Positions 54,112 to 64,000 of a stretch of 64,000 bases of DNA are shown piece by piece. Both the position numbers and the translations under genes were made by a program. This stretch comes from Bacteroidales bacterium (lineage in GTDB: Bacteria; Bacteroidota; Bacteroidia; Bacteroidales; UBA932). Numbering within the stretch: the first letter of the stretch is position 1; the number at the start of each line of letters is the position of its first letter. The notes under the pieces are model-generated. The model did not search any database. It saw only the letters and a list, made by a program, of their open reading frames with translations, and had not been told where the DNA came from. Location: contig JAFWRQ010000030.1 in NCBI GenBank assembly GCA_017519865.1, forward strand, positions 62,001-126,000. The letters run 5' to 3'.

Positions 54112-54722
54112 TCATCTGAGGTCCGTGACGATGTAGTCTCCGGACAGTTTCCTGGTGTTGAAACTGAAGTCCTTGACGTCGGATTTGCCTCCAATGGCGA
54201 AATCCTTTACGGTTACCGTGATGAGATTGCCTTCGGAAGTCTTGACCAGGAGTCCTGCGGGCTTCCTGGCAGCAGTGAGCATAAGGGAAAGTTCGGTGAT
54301 GTTGCCCCCGTCAGTGAGCGGCACCAGCACAGCCTCTGTCACTTTCTGCGAATTGAAAGTGGCGGAAGAGGTTTTCTTCAGTTTGAAGGCCTTGTCCACC
54401 GCGCCGACGAGCAGCGCGGGATTGGCCTCGTAATCGAGGCCTCCGGGCTTGACGCCCTCGATGTAGCATTCCTCGGCTACGGTGTCCACGGTCCAGCGGG
54501 TGGTGCCGTCGCACCAGACCTCCAGGCCGTCACCCTCCATGGAGAAGGCGTCTCCCTGAAGGCGTATGGTCCCGGAACCGCTCAGGGGAACGTTTCCGGT
54601 CATCGAGTAGCTGTATCCGAACGTCGCGCAACCCTCAGCCAGGTCTTTGGCGAACTCGGCCACGATGTTCTGCCCGGCGGCATTAAGTGCCACGAGCAGG
54701 AAAAGGAGTGCAGTCAGTCTTT

Positions 54723-54726
<4 letters not shown>
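54112..54726 (-). CDS. LolA-like periplasmic lipoprotein carrier
   Basis: 204 residues with signal peptide 1-18 (ALNAAGQ). The beta-rich body (FGYSYSMTGNVPLSGSGTIR, GDAFSMEGDGLEVWCDGTTR, WTVDTVAEECYIEG) has the LolA-like fold: half-barrel strands followed by a C-terminal KDFSFNTRKL. Two Cys in the middle could form a disulfide. It overlaps ftsK by 4 bases, a gene order usual in Bacteroidetes for the lolA homologue. Role in carrying lipoproteins to the outer membrane is by homology. Confidence 0.8.
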
Positions 54727-57178
<2,452 letters not shown>

Positions 57179-57182
<4 letters not shown>

Positions 57183-57856
57183 TTCTTGCGGTTGTTCTTT
57201 CTTCTCTTGTTGTTCCAGTTACGGTTCTGCGCCTGCTGGGCGCCGCCGACGTTGATACTCATACCGGGGCGGGAGAACGATGCGGAGTCGGCGATCTTGG
57301 AGAGACTGATGCCCTCGGGGACCTTGATCCTGTAGTCGGAGAGTTTCTCGATGTCGTTGAAGATGGTCTGGTCGGCGACGCTGTCCTTGTTCCAGATGAG
57401 ATACTGCTGGCGCATGTAGATGGCCAGGGAGCGTATCATGGCGGTCTTGACCTCACCGTCAGGTTCGTCGGCTATGAGGTCGATGATGCTTTCGATGTTG
57501 CGTCCGTAATGGGTGGCCTTGACGGGCTTGCCCTTGAGGGGGATCACCTGCGGACGGGCCTGAAGGTCCTCGACCACCGGGGCGGGATAGGGAGCATCTA
57601 TGTCGAGGTCGAGACCTGCCATGAGGTACAGGTGGTCCCAGAGTTTCTGCTCGTAGTTCTCCTGCTGGTGGACCTGGGGGTTCAGGAGTTCCATGACCTT
57701 GACCACGGCCCTGGCCTGCTCGCTGCGCTTGTCCCTGTCCTCTATGTCCCTGAGCTGCTCGACCATCTCCAGCACGTTGCGCCCGTATTCGGGCATGCGG
57801 AGTTTCTCCCTTTCGGTGTTGTAATATAGCTTGATGGTATTGTTGTTGGCTTCCAT
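57179..57856 (-). CDS. DUF4290-family protein
   Basis: 225 residues, Bacteroidetes-specific family. The start MEANNNTIKLYYNTEREKLR and the stretch MPEYGRNVLEMVEQLRDIED are typical. The body is helical and cytosolic; the last 35 residues are Asn/Arg/Lys-rich (NRNWNNKRRKNNRKK), suggesting nucleic-acid contact. It overlaps ftsK by 4 bases and leads the operon. Function unknown. Confidence 0.88.
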
Positions 57857-57879
57857 GACGATAAATTTTACTTAACCTA

Positions 57880-57887
57880 CAAAGATA
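57880..57887 (-). promoter_or_regulatory. -7 box of the DUF4290-ftsK operon
   Basis: TATCTTTG on the minus strand, 23 bases before the ATG at 57856. No -33 at the standard distance. Confidence 0.45.
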
Positions 57888-57935
57888 ATCAAAAACCGCG
57901 ACTTATCAGTGGTTAATCCTATAAAAGAACTCCGA

Positions 57936-57967
57936 TTTGCCAAAGAGTTTTTTTATGTGTAAATTAG
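57936..57967 (+). promoter_or_regulatory. Candidate promoter of the kinase-peptidase-PqqD-ABC cassette
   Basis: TTTG (57936-57939), 20-base spacer, TAAATTAG (57960-57967), one base off TAnnTTTG, 24 bases before the first ATG. No other promoter is visible inside the cassette. Confidence 0.45.
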
Positions 57968-57991
57968 CAGGTTGAAATCAAAGACAAAGGC

Positions 57992-58888
57992 ATGTTACAG
58001 GCTTATTGCGTAGCAGGACATACGTTCCACCTCGACCTTCCGGACGGATCCCCGGTACTGCCCCTCCTTTCGCAGTACAAAGGATTCGTAACCGATCCGG
58101 TTGACGACCCCCTTTTCATCCTTCGGGTCGTGGAGGAGATTCCGGAGCGCGAAAAGGAACCGCTCTATGTCGTCGAACCCGAGGATGAAGGCCAGCCCAG
58201 GCTGGACCTCTATTCTTGTGCAGACGGCGTGCTGGTTGAGATGGCGCCGATTGCAAAACTTCCAGTTTGCGCCCGCTTGCTGGCCTCCAAGGATTACAGG
58301 AGGGGAGAACTTGCTTTCCTTAGAGATTCGTTACAGTCCTCCGTGTTCGCGGTCAACAACTCCCTGATGCTCCTATTCGCTTTCTGCAGCGCACCCTACA
58401 AGACCCTGGAGATGCATGCTTCGGTCATCCTGAACGGGGGGAAGGGATATCTCTTCCTGGGCAGGAGCGGCACCGGTAAGAGTACTCACAGCAGCCTCTG
58501 GCTCAAACATATAGAAGGCAGTGAACTGATGAACGACGACAATCCCGTCCTTCGGGTCGGCGATGACGGAGTGACGCGCGTTTACGGCTCCCCCTGGAGC
58601 GGCAAGACACCGTGCTACCGCAACATCAGCGCCCCGGTCGGCGCCATTGTGCGCATCCATCAGGCCAAGCATAATACGATCACCAGACAGAGCGTCATCG
58701 AGTCCTACGCTTCGGTCTATTCCTCCTGCTCCGGCTTCAAGGCCGACCGCGGGATGGCGGACGGACAGCACGAGACCCTCGAGCACATAGCCCTGAATGT
58801 GCCGTGCTATGTACTGGACTGCCTCCCCGACGAGGAAGCAGCCAGGGTCTGCGCAGCGGAGGTCCGTAAGGAGGGAGGCGATGCATAA
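57992..58888 (+). CDS. HprK-like P-loop kinase of a peptide-modification cassette
   Basis: 298 residues. A divergent N-terminal domain (about 1-135) precedes an HPr-kinase/PEPCK-like core: Walker A FLGRSGTGKSTHSSLW near 154-169, the LMNDDNPVLR stretch near 184-193 in the place of the HprK aspartates, and GSPWSGKTPCYRN near 204. HprK-like proteins of this kind occur beside peptide-maturation genes, and one (the paeninodin kinase) phosphorylates a lasso peptide. It begins the cassette and overlaps the peptidase gene by 8 bases. Fold is clear; the target is inference. Confidence 0.78.
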   Translation: MLQAYCVAGHTFHLDLPDGSPVLPLLSQYKGFVTDPVDDPLFILRVVEEIPEREKEPLYVVEPEDEGQPRLDLYSCADGVLVEMAPIAKLPVCARLLASKDYRRGELAFLRDSLQSSVFAVNNSLMLLFAFCSAPYKTLEMHASVILNGGKGYLFLGRSGTGKSTHSSLWLKHIEGSELMNDDNPVLRVGDDGVTRVYGSPWSGKTPCYRNISAPVGAIVRIHQAKHNTITRQSVIESYASVYSSCSGFKADRGMADGQHETLEHIALNVPCYVLDCLPDEEAARVCAAEVRKEGGDA

Positions 58889-59327
58889 GGTCGTCGTACC
58901 GAATGCCATCCTCCTGGGCGAGGTGAAGTCGCTGCTGGCAGAGGGCAAGGACGTGGTGATCCCCACCAAGGGGAACAGCATGCTCCCTTTCATCCGCGGA
59001 GGTCGCGACAGCGTCAACCTCCGCAGGCTCGATACCCTTGAAATGGGGGACATAGTCCTTGCGGAGATACGTGAGAGGTCCTACGTGCTCCACCGGGTGA
59101 TAGGAGTGGACGGCGACACCGTGACCCTGATGGGTGACGGCAACCGCCGCGGAGTGGAAGTATACCGGCGCAAGGACATAGCCGGTACGGCAATGACAAT
59201 ATTGAAGGATGGTGCCAAGGAAGTGGACTGCAGGAGCCGCAAGGCCCTCCGCAGGGCACGCAACTGGCGCAGGCTCATGCCTTTGCGCCGTATCATCCTC
59301 GGTTTTTATAGAAGACTTTTCTTATGA
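58881..59327 (+). CDS. S24/S26-family peptidase with Ser-His dyad
   Basis: 148 residues from the ATG at 58881, preceded by TAAGGAGG at 58867-58874 within the kinase gene. The nucleophile is Ser33 in PTKGNSMLPFIRGG, and His71 in YVLHRVIGVDGDTV replaces the Lys of bacterial signal peptidases, as in the ER/archaeal Sec11 class. LMGDGNRRGVE follows. There is no N-terminal membrane helix; the C-terminus is basic with a hydrophobic end (RRARNWRRLMPLRRIILGFY). It probably cleaves a leader from a modified peptide; unproven. Overlaps the PqqD gene by 4 bases. Confidence 0.8.
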   Translation: MHKVVVPNAILLGEVKSLLAEGKDVVIPTKGNSMLPFIRGGRDSVNLRRLDTLEMGDIVLAEIRERSYVLHRVIGVDGDTVTLMGDGNRRGVEVYRRKDIAGTAMTILKDGAKEVDCRSRKALRRARNWRRLMPLRRIILGFYRRLFL

Positions 59328-59593
59328 AACTTATCGAAGGGTTCAGGCTCCGCCCCCTGGGCAAGGAGTTCATCGTGACGCCGGAGAGCGTCGCGCAGAT
59401 CAATTTCAACAAGATGATCTCGCTCAATTCGTCGGCTGCATATCTGTGGAAATCCGTAGAGGGCAAGGAGTTCTCTCCCGAGGACCTCAAGCGCCTCCTG
59501 CTCGACCGATATGACGTCGACGAGGCGATTGCCGGCCGTGACGCCGAGGCCATCGCCCGTACGTGGATCGAAGCCGGCATCGCCGAAGCGTAA
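59324..59593 (+). CDS. PqqD-family peptide-recognition protein
   Basis: 89 residues. Small winged-helix protein of the PqqD/RRE fold, which binds leader peptides and presents them to modifying enzymes. It opens GFRLRPLGKEFIVTPESVAQ, then FNKMISLNSSAAYLWKSVEG (the typical LNxTAxxLW pattern), and ends DAEAIARTWIEAGIAEA. It sits between peptidase and exporter, as the recognition part of the cassette. No radical-SAM or cyclase partner lies nearby. Confidence 0.88.
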   Translation: MKLIEGFRLRPLGKEFIVTPESVAQINFNKMISLNSSAAYLWKSVEGKEFSPEDLKRLLLDRYDVDEAIAGRDAEAIARTWIEAGIAEA

Positions 59594-59599
59594 TCCGTC

Positions 59600-61246
59600 A
59601 TGAAAGATTTCCGCACCTGCATGAAGGGCCTGGCCGCGATGGGCCGTCCGCTCCGGGGGAGGATCCTCGTGAGCTGTGTCATCGGCGTGTTCAGGATTGC
59701 CGCCTCGATGGCTTTCGTGTGGGTGTGCAAGGCGCTTGTGGATATCGCCACAGGCGAATCCTCCGAGCCTTTGGGCCTCTATGTGGGCCTGATGATCGGC
59801 ATCATGCTTGCTCAGGTCATCCTGAGCACGGCCTTCAGCTGGTGGGAGGGGATGATTGTGACCAAGACCCAGAACTCCTTCCGTGCCGAGGTCTTCGGCC
59901 ACGTCCTGGCCAGCGAGTGGCACGGCCGCGAGGCCTTCCATTCGGGAGACATGGTCAACCGCCTCGAGGAGGACACCCGCGTGGTTGTCGACCTGCTCTG
60001 CGTCCGTGTACCCGATTTCATCGTTACCCTGGTGCAGCTTGTGGCGGCATCGGGATTTCTTTTCGTCCTGGAGCCTTCCCTCCTGTGGGTCCTCCTCATC
60101 CTTATGCCCGTCGCGGCCATCGGCAGCAAGATGTTCTTCAAGACCATCCGCCGCCTCACTTCGCTGATCAGGGCCAAGGACAGTGAGATCCAGGGGCACA
60201 TGCAGGAGAATCTCCAGCAGCGCGTCCTCGTCAAGACGCTCGGCTGCGAGGACCGCGTACTGGACCGTCTCGACGACCTGCAGGGTGATGTCATGGGCAA
60301 CACCATCCGCAGGCTCAACTATAATGCGGGAGCCCGCGCTTTCCTGCGCGTCGGTTTCATGGCCGGATATGCCGCGGCGTTCCTGTGGGGTGTCTTCGGC
60401 ATCAGGAGCGGCGCCGTGACCTTCGGTATGATGACCGCCTTCCTTCAGCTCGTAGGTCAGGTCCAGAGGCCAATTGCGGACATCAGCCGCCATATCCCGG
60501 CCTTCATCCATTCGCTCACTTCAGTGGAGCGCCTCCTTGAGTTGACCGACCTCGAACTCGAGGACAAGGGCGGGGATATCCTGTTCGACGCGGCTCCTGG
60601 CATCAGGATCGACGACGTGACCTTCGGATATACCGATGTCCCCGAGGGAATGGAGCCGCAGAAGGTTTTCGAGCATTTCTCCTATGATTTCAAACCGGGA
60701 ACGGTGACTGCCATAATGGGCGTCACCGGAGTGGGCAAGAGCACGCTGACAAGGCTCGTGCTGGCGCTGCTGCGCCCCGCCGAAGGCAGCGTGACGCTGT
60801 ACGACGGCGTGCGTGCCGTGCCCGCCAGCCCGGCGACGCGCTGCAATTTCCGCTATGTCCCTCAAGGCAACAGCCTCATGAGCGGAACCGTGCGCGACAA
60901 TCTCCTGCTGGCCAATCCTTCGGCAAGTGAGGACGAGATGAAGGATGCACTGCATCTGGCAGTGGCCGACTTCGTCCTGGCGCTGCCCGACGGGCTGGAC
61001 ACCGTCTGCTCCGAAAAGGGCAGCGGCCTCAGCGAGGGCCAGGCCCAGCGCATCGCCATCGCCCGCGCACTCCTGCACTCCGGCGGAGTGCTCATCCTGG
61101 ACGAAGCAACTTCCGCACTGGACCGTGAGACCGAGGATGAACTTCTCCGGCGGTTGTCACAAAAAGTAAGCGGCGGGAAAACCATTCTCTGGATTACCCA
61201 CCGCGAGTCTGTCACGAGCATCGCAGATGCCGTGCTGAAAATCTAA
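59600..61246 (+). CDS. ABC exporter of the PqqD cassette
   Basis: 548-residue half-transporter: a six-helix membrane domain (about 20-305) fused to an ATPase domain. Walker A GVTGVGKST begins near 374, the signature GLSEGQAQR near 477, and Walker B VLILDEATSALDRE near 497. It lacks the N-terminal peptidase domain of PCAT exporters, which fits the separate peptidase in the cassette. Starts 6 bases after the PqqD gene and ends 4 bases from the convergent lipoprotein gene. Cargo unknown; a small peptide is the best guess. Confidence 0.9.
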   Translation: MKDFRTCMKGLAAMGRPLRGRILVSCVIGVFRIAASMAFVWVCKALVDIATGESSEPLGLYVGLMIGIMLAQVILSTAFSWWEGMIVTKTQNSFRAEVFGHVLASEWHGREAFHSGDMVNRLEEDTRVVVDLLCVRVPDFIVTLVQLVAASGFLFVLEPSLLWVLLILMPVAAIGSKMFFKTIRRLTSLIRAKDSEIQGHMQENLQQRVLVKTLGCEDRVLDRLDDLQGDVMGNTIRRLNYNAGARAFLRVGFMAGYAAAFLWGVFGIRSGAVTFGMMTAFLQLVGQVQRPIADISRHIPAFIHSLTSVERLLELTDLELEDKGGDILFDAAPGIRIDDVTFGYTDVPEGMEPQKVFEHFSYDFKPGTVTAIMGVTGVGKSTLTRLVLALLRPAEGSVTLYDGVRAVPASPATRCNFRYVPQGNSLMSGTVRDNLLLANPSASEDEMKDALHLAVADFVLALPDGLDTVCSEKGSGLSEGQAQRIAIARALLHSGGVLILDEATSALDRETEDELLRRLSQKVSGGKTILWITHRESVTSIADAVLKI

Positions 61247-61250
61247 AAGT

Positions 61251-62237
61251 CTATTGATGGTCCCGGACGCAGCGGACGCTTGCCGCGAACGAGGACTTTG
61301 CCGCTGACCCGATGAACAGGTCGGGACTCTCGTCGTAGAAATAACGGTAGTAGGCCTGCTCGCCGTCCTTTTCGTCGGCAGTCCAGAATGCGGCATAGTC
61401 GAACTGGGACTTGAATGCCGTGCCGGTCTCCCTCTTGACGGCATAGCCCATGGGCGTCATCGACAGCCGGAGATCGTTGGTAATGCTGACCTTTGGCCAG
61501 TACTCCCACATCCTCTGACCGTTGAAATAGATGTTGCCCATGAATCCGCCGGCGATGGAAAGGAACCTGTCCTTGGGATCGGGATTCTCTCCGAGGATAA
61601 CCGAGGCGGCATCGCTCCAGTCTCCGAGGCTTGACATGCGCCATCCTTCAGGGCAAGCCTTCACAGCCTCGTCCCAGGTATAGAAGCGACCGAACACGTC
61701 AGAAGTGGATTCGCAGTTCTCCAAAGGCACTCCCGCACCCCTGTAGGCGAGGTTTTCCTTGAACCAGTCGGTGCCTTTGACCGTCGTGCACCAGTATTCG
61801 CGGCCGTCGCGCGGGTCGGTGAAACTGAAATCCTTCGACTGGTCGAAATCCAGTCCTTTGATGCTGCCTTTCTTCCTGTCGGAATTGACGATGGTGATGG
61901 TATGGGAGGTAGAGGAGGGGTTGTAACCTTCCGCAAACGCCACGCAGTGGACGGTGACCGTGCAGAGCGAGTCGGTCAGGTTAACATAATAGACGGGAAC
62001 GGTGTCCCTGTGCGTGCTGATGGGCTCGGCATACCAATAATACTTCACCGTCGTGCCGTCTTCAGCGGTCACTCCCTTGGACGGGAGCTCGAACCTGTCT
62101 CCGGAAACTCCGTAAGCCGGGATGGTGAATTCCGGTTCTCCGGTGAGGTACTTGAGCGTCTCGGTCTCGTCTCCCTTGCAGGAAGTCAGCGCCAATGCGG
62201 CGACGGCTGAAATGAGGAGGATTCTGTTGATATGCAT
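61251..62237 (-). CDS. FISUMP-domain surface lipoprotein
   Basis: 328 residues from the ATG at 62237, with a lipoprotein signal (ALALTSC, lipid site Cys20); a start 7 codons upstream is possible but extends the signal. An N-terminal Ig-like region is followed by the Fibrobacter succinogenes major paralogous domain: DPRDGREYWCTTVKGTDWFK, ENLAY, CPEGWRMSSLGDWSDA and the closing SFAASVRCVRD. Such proteins are surface-exposed with unknown binding roles. Not part of the neighbouring cassette, since it is convergent. Confidence 0.88.
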   Translation of the reverse strand: MHINRILLISAVAALALTSCKGDETETLKYLTGEPEFTIPAYGVSGDRFELPSKGVTAEDGTTVKYYWYAEPISTHRDTVPVYYVNLTDSLCTVTVHCVAFAEGYNPSSTSHTITIVNSDRKKGSIKGLDFDQSKDFSFTDPRDGREYWCTTVKGTDWFKENLAYRGAGVPLENCESTSDVFGRFYTWDEAVKACPEGWRMSSLGDWSDAASVILGENPDPKDRFLSIAGGFMGNIYFNGQRMWEYWPKVSITNDLRLSMTPMGYAVKRETGTAFKSQFDYAAFWTADEKDGEQAYYRYFYDESPDLFIGSAAKSSFAASVRCVRDHQ

Positions 62238-62296
62238 ATAGATGCCTTTCGTAATCATTTAACGTGCAAATATCGTCATTTTTGGCGTAAAACCAT

Positions 62297-62304
62297 TACC
62301 TTTG
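62297..62304 (+). promoter_or_regulatory. -7 box for apbE
   Basis: TACCTTTG, 24 bases before the ATG at 62329. No -33 match at the standard distance (the nearest TTTG is 12 bases upstream). Confidence 0.45.
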
Positions 62305-62328
62305 TGCAAATACTTTGCCGTTCCTTAT

Positions 62329-63357
62329 ATGAGGGTAAGAGAAATAGCCGCTGCCGCCTTGCTGCTGGCCCTGTGCGCGTGTTCGGGGCGCGGCCGCTAT
62401 GTCGCCGTGACCGGGTATGCCCAGGGAGGGACTTACTCCGTCAAGTTCAATACCGCCGGCCTGCGCGTTTCCAAAGAGAGCATCGCTGCGGCCGTCGACT
62501 CCATCCTTACGCTCGTCGACACCACGCTTTCAGGGTACAACAAATCTTCGCAGCTGAGCCGTTTCAACGCCGGTGAAACCATCGTTCCGAACAGACTTTT
62601 CTCCGACATCTATTCATTCTCGCGGGACATTTGGGAGGATACCGGAGGATGCGTGGATGTGGCTGCGGGGCCTCTTTTCGATATCTGGGGCTTCGGCTTC
62701 TCGACCGATTCACTGCCCTCCGACGACAAGGTCCGGGAGACCTTGGAGGCTTGCGGGATGGGACGCCTCGGCGATTCCATCGCCCCGGGAGTCCCCCTCG
62801 ACGCCTCCTCCCTCGTGACTGAAGGGAAGGCTCCGGCACTCCTGAACTTCAATGCCGTAGCGCAGGGGTATACCTGCGACCTGGTTGCTGACTATCTCCG
62901 CTCCGTCGGAGTGACCGACATGCTGGTGGACATAGGCGAGATTTTCTGTTCCGGGCACAATCCTTCAGGGCGCGACTGGAGCATCGGGGTGGACCGTCCG
63001 GTGGACGGTAACGATACCCCGGGCGCTGACCTCGACGGCATCTGGCTTTCCGGAGGACGTTCCTGCGGCATCGTCACATCCGGCAACTACCGCAAGTATT
63101 ACGTACGTGACGGCCGCAAATACTCCCACACCATAGATCCCCGCACAGGCTTCCCTGTGGAGGATTCTCTACTCAGCGCCACGGTGGTCGCCTCCACTGC
63201 CGCCGCGGCCGATGCATACGCGACGTACTGCATGGTGCTGGGCTTCGACAAAGCCCGAGCCTTCATCGAGTCCCGTTCCGACCTGGAAGGGTATCTTATC
63301 TACGATGCGGAAAGTACCATGACGGAGTGGGCATCCGGTGGTTTCACCCTTCGCTGA
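62329..63357 (+). CDS. apbE: FAD:protein FMN transferase, lipoprotein
   Basis: Attaches FMN covalently to Thr/Ser of exported redox proteins such as Na+-NQR and RNF subunits. 342 residues from the ATG at 62329, giving a lipobox LCAC (lipid site Cys18). Visible motifs are GGTYSVKFNT at the start, TGGCVDVAAGPLFDIWGFG, LVDIGEIFCSGHNPSGRDW, the flavin-site GIVTSGNYRKYY, and HTIDPRTGFPVED. The partner flavoprotein is not in this window. Confidence 0.94.
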   Translation: MRVREIAAAALLLALCACSGRGRYVAVTGYAQGGTYSVKFNTAGLRVSKESIAAAVDSILTLVDTTLSGYNKSSQLSRFNAGETIVPNRLFSDIYSFSRDIWEDTGGCVDVAAGPLFDIWGFGFSTDSLPSDDKVRETLEACGMGRLGDSIAPGVPLDASSLVTEGKAPALLNFNAVAQGYTCDLVADYLRSVGVTDMLVDIGEIFCSGHNPSGRDWSIGVDRPVDGNDTPGADLDGIWLSGGRSCGIVTSGNYRKYYVRDGRKYSHTIDPRTGFPVEDSLLSATVVASTAAAADAYATYCMVLGFDKARAFIESRSDLEGYLIYDAESTMTEWASGGFTLR

Positions 63358-63403
63358 ATCCTGCCGTACGGTACCGTCATTTGCACGAAAGGGACCGGCA
63401 TGT

Positions 63404-63434
63404 TTTGTGTTATTGGCAGAATTTGCTATATTTG
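63404..63434 (+). promoter_or_regulatory. Promoter of the DUF5362-like gene
   Basis: TTTG (63404-63407), 19-base spacer, TATATTTG (63427-63434): exact consensus, 32 bases before the ATG. Confidence 0.7.
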
Positions 63435-63466
63435 AATATTGTACAACCCATTAATTCCCAAATACT

Positions 63467-63886
63467 ATGAATAACATTCAGAAAGGTTTCCTGGTCGAAT
63501 CCGCCCGCTGGCAGAAGCTCCTTGGAGTAGTCATGATGATCAGCAGCATCCTGATCGCCCTGCTCGGCATCTTTTTCTTCGTTATCGGATTCGTTGACGG
63601 AGAGGATTTCATGGAATCCGAAGTCCTGGGAAAGATAACCGGAGCCCTGCTCGGCATCATGTATCTCCTGTTCGCCGTGCTTTACTATTTCTTCGCCGTC
63701 TATCTCCTTCGTTCCGCAAAGGCCTTCAAGACGTGGGAGACGAGCGATGACGATGCCGACCTGACGGAAGGCCTGAGAAACACCAAGTCCTTCTTCAGGC
63801 TGTCAGGCATCCTGACCATCATCGGTCTCTGCGCCATAGGACTCATGTTGGTCGGCGTTGTCGTCACCATTGCCTTCACCCTTTAG
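63467..63886 (+). CDS. Small membrane protein, DUF5362-like
   Basis: 139 residues with four hydrophobic helices (about 20-42, 60-84, with an amphipathic stretch between, and 112-138) and an acidic loop ETSDDDADLTEGLRNTKSFF. The layout and the ARWQKLLGVVMMISSI start resemble DUF5362. It carries its own consensus promoter; function unknown. Confidence 0.7.
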   Translation: MNNIQKGFLVESARWQKLLGVVMMISSILIALLGIFFFVIGFVDGEDFMESEVLGKITGALLGIMYLLFAVLYYFFAVYLLRSAKAFKTWETSDDDADLTEGLRNTKSFFRLSGILTIIGLCAIGLMLVGVVVTIAFTL

Positions 63887-63918
63887 TTTCCTTGTCTTTT
63901 TTTTTCTGACGGTACAAG

Positions 63919-64000
63919 ATGGAAAAGAAAGGAATCACCAGAAAGCAGTTCTGGATCCAGATGATCTCGCCGGTCATCAACCTTGCCCTGGGTATAATGT
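63919..64000 (+). CDS. Start of a gene cut by the right edge
   Basis: 27 codons are visible from the ATG at 63919: MEKKGITRKQFWIQMISPVI, then NLALGIM. A polar head followed by a hydrophobic stretch suggests a membrane protein. It lies 32 bases after the DUF5362-like gene with no terminator between, so the two may be co-transcribed. Too short to name. Confidence 0.5.
   Translation, partial: MEKKGITRKQFWIQMISPVINLALGIM

Noticed and set aside
61251..62237. FISUMP lipoprotein as the substrate of the PqqD cassette
   Set aside because: It is convergent, has a standard lipoprotein signal that the Sec/Lol route handles, and is not peptide-sized.

Overview
The window looks like a chromosomal segment of a fairly GC-rich member of the Bacteroidales (a Rikenellaceae- or UBA932-like relative is my guess; I cannot place the genus). 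The reasons are a SusC/SusD pair with a hybrid two-component regulator, Bacteroidetes-only families (DUF4290, DUF4249, FISUMP lipoproteins, OMP_b-brl_3 barrels), and about nineteen sites matching the Bacteroidetes sigma-factor -7 box TAnnTTTG. Eight of these have a TTTG or TTG -33 box 19-20 bases upstream, one of them with a one-base deviation in its -7 box. Shine-Dalgarno sequences are nearly absent, as expected for the phylum; the striking exception is rpsU.

Layout. 1-11845 is a polysaccharide utilisation locus: a divergent GH9 glucanase (cut by the left edge), SusC, SusD, a hybrid sensor/AraC regulator, and a secreted esterase. 11848-20171 is mostly minus strand: HAD phosphatase, purU, an MscS channel, a plus-strand GH53 galactanase lipoprotein, a laccase-domain protein, tRNA-Leu, rpsU, and a zinc-less sirtuin paired with an AAA ATPase. 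20215-25982 carries rplU-rpmA, serS-ruvC and a Gly/Met-rich outer-membrane barrel, followed by a decayed aldo/keto reductase fragment. 26211-31868 has lnt, a PASTA protein with an RluD-type pseudouridine synthase, RNase G, a 29-residue basic ribosomal-type protein and HU. 32021-37325 is lon-ung-coaD plus a double thioredoxin-like protein and a small DNA-binding-like protein. 37322-46552 has a zinc peptidase, alr, an S4 protein with mannose-6-phosphate isomerase, a DJ-1 protein, a TonB receptor/DUF4249 pair, YbjQ, a small membrane protein and rubrerythrin. 46719-52690 is an AddB/AddA-type helicase-nuclease pair. 52952-57856 is DUF4290-ftsK-lolA-like-DUF362.

57936-61246 is the most unusual part: a tightly coupled four-gene cassette (HprK-like kinase, Ser/His S26-type peptidase, PqqD-like peptide-recognition protein, ABC exporter) that looks like a peptide-maturation and export system with no visible precursor. 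The right end holds a FISUMP lipoprotein, apbE, a DUF5362-like membrane protein and a gene cut by the edge. I saw no CRISPR array, insertion sequence, rRNA operon or prophage.
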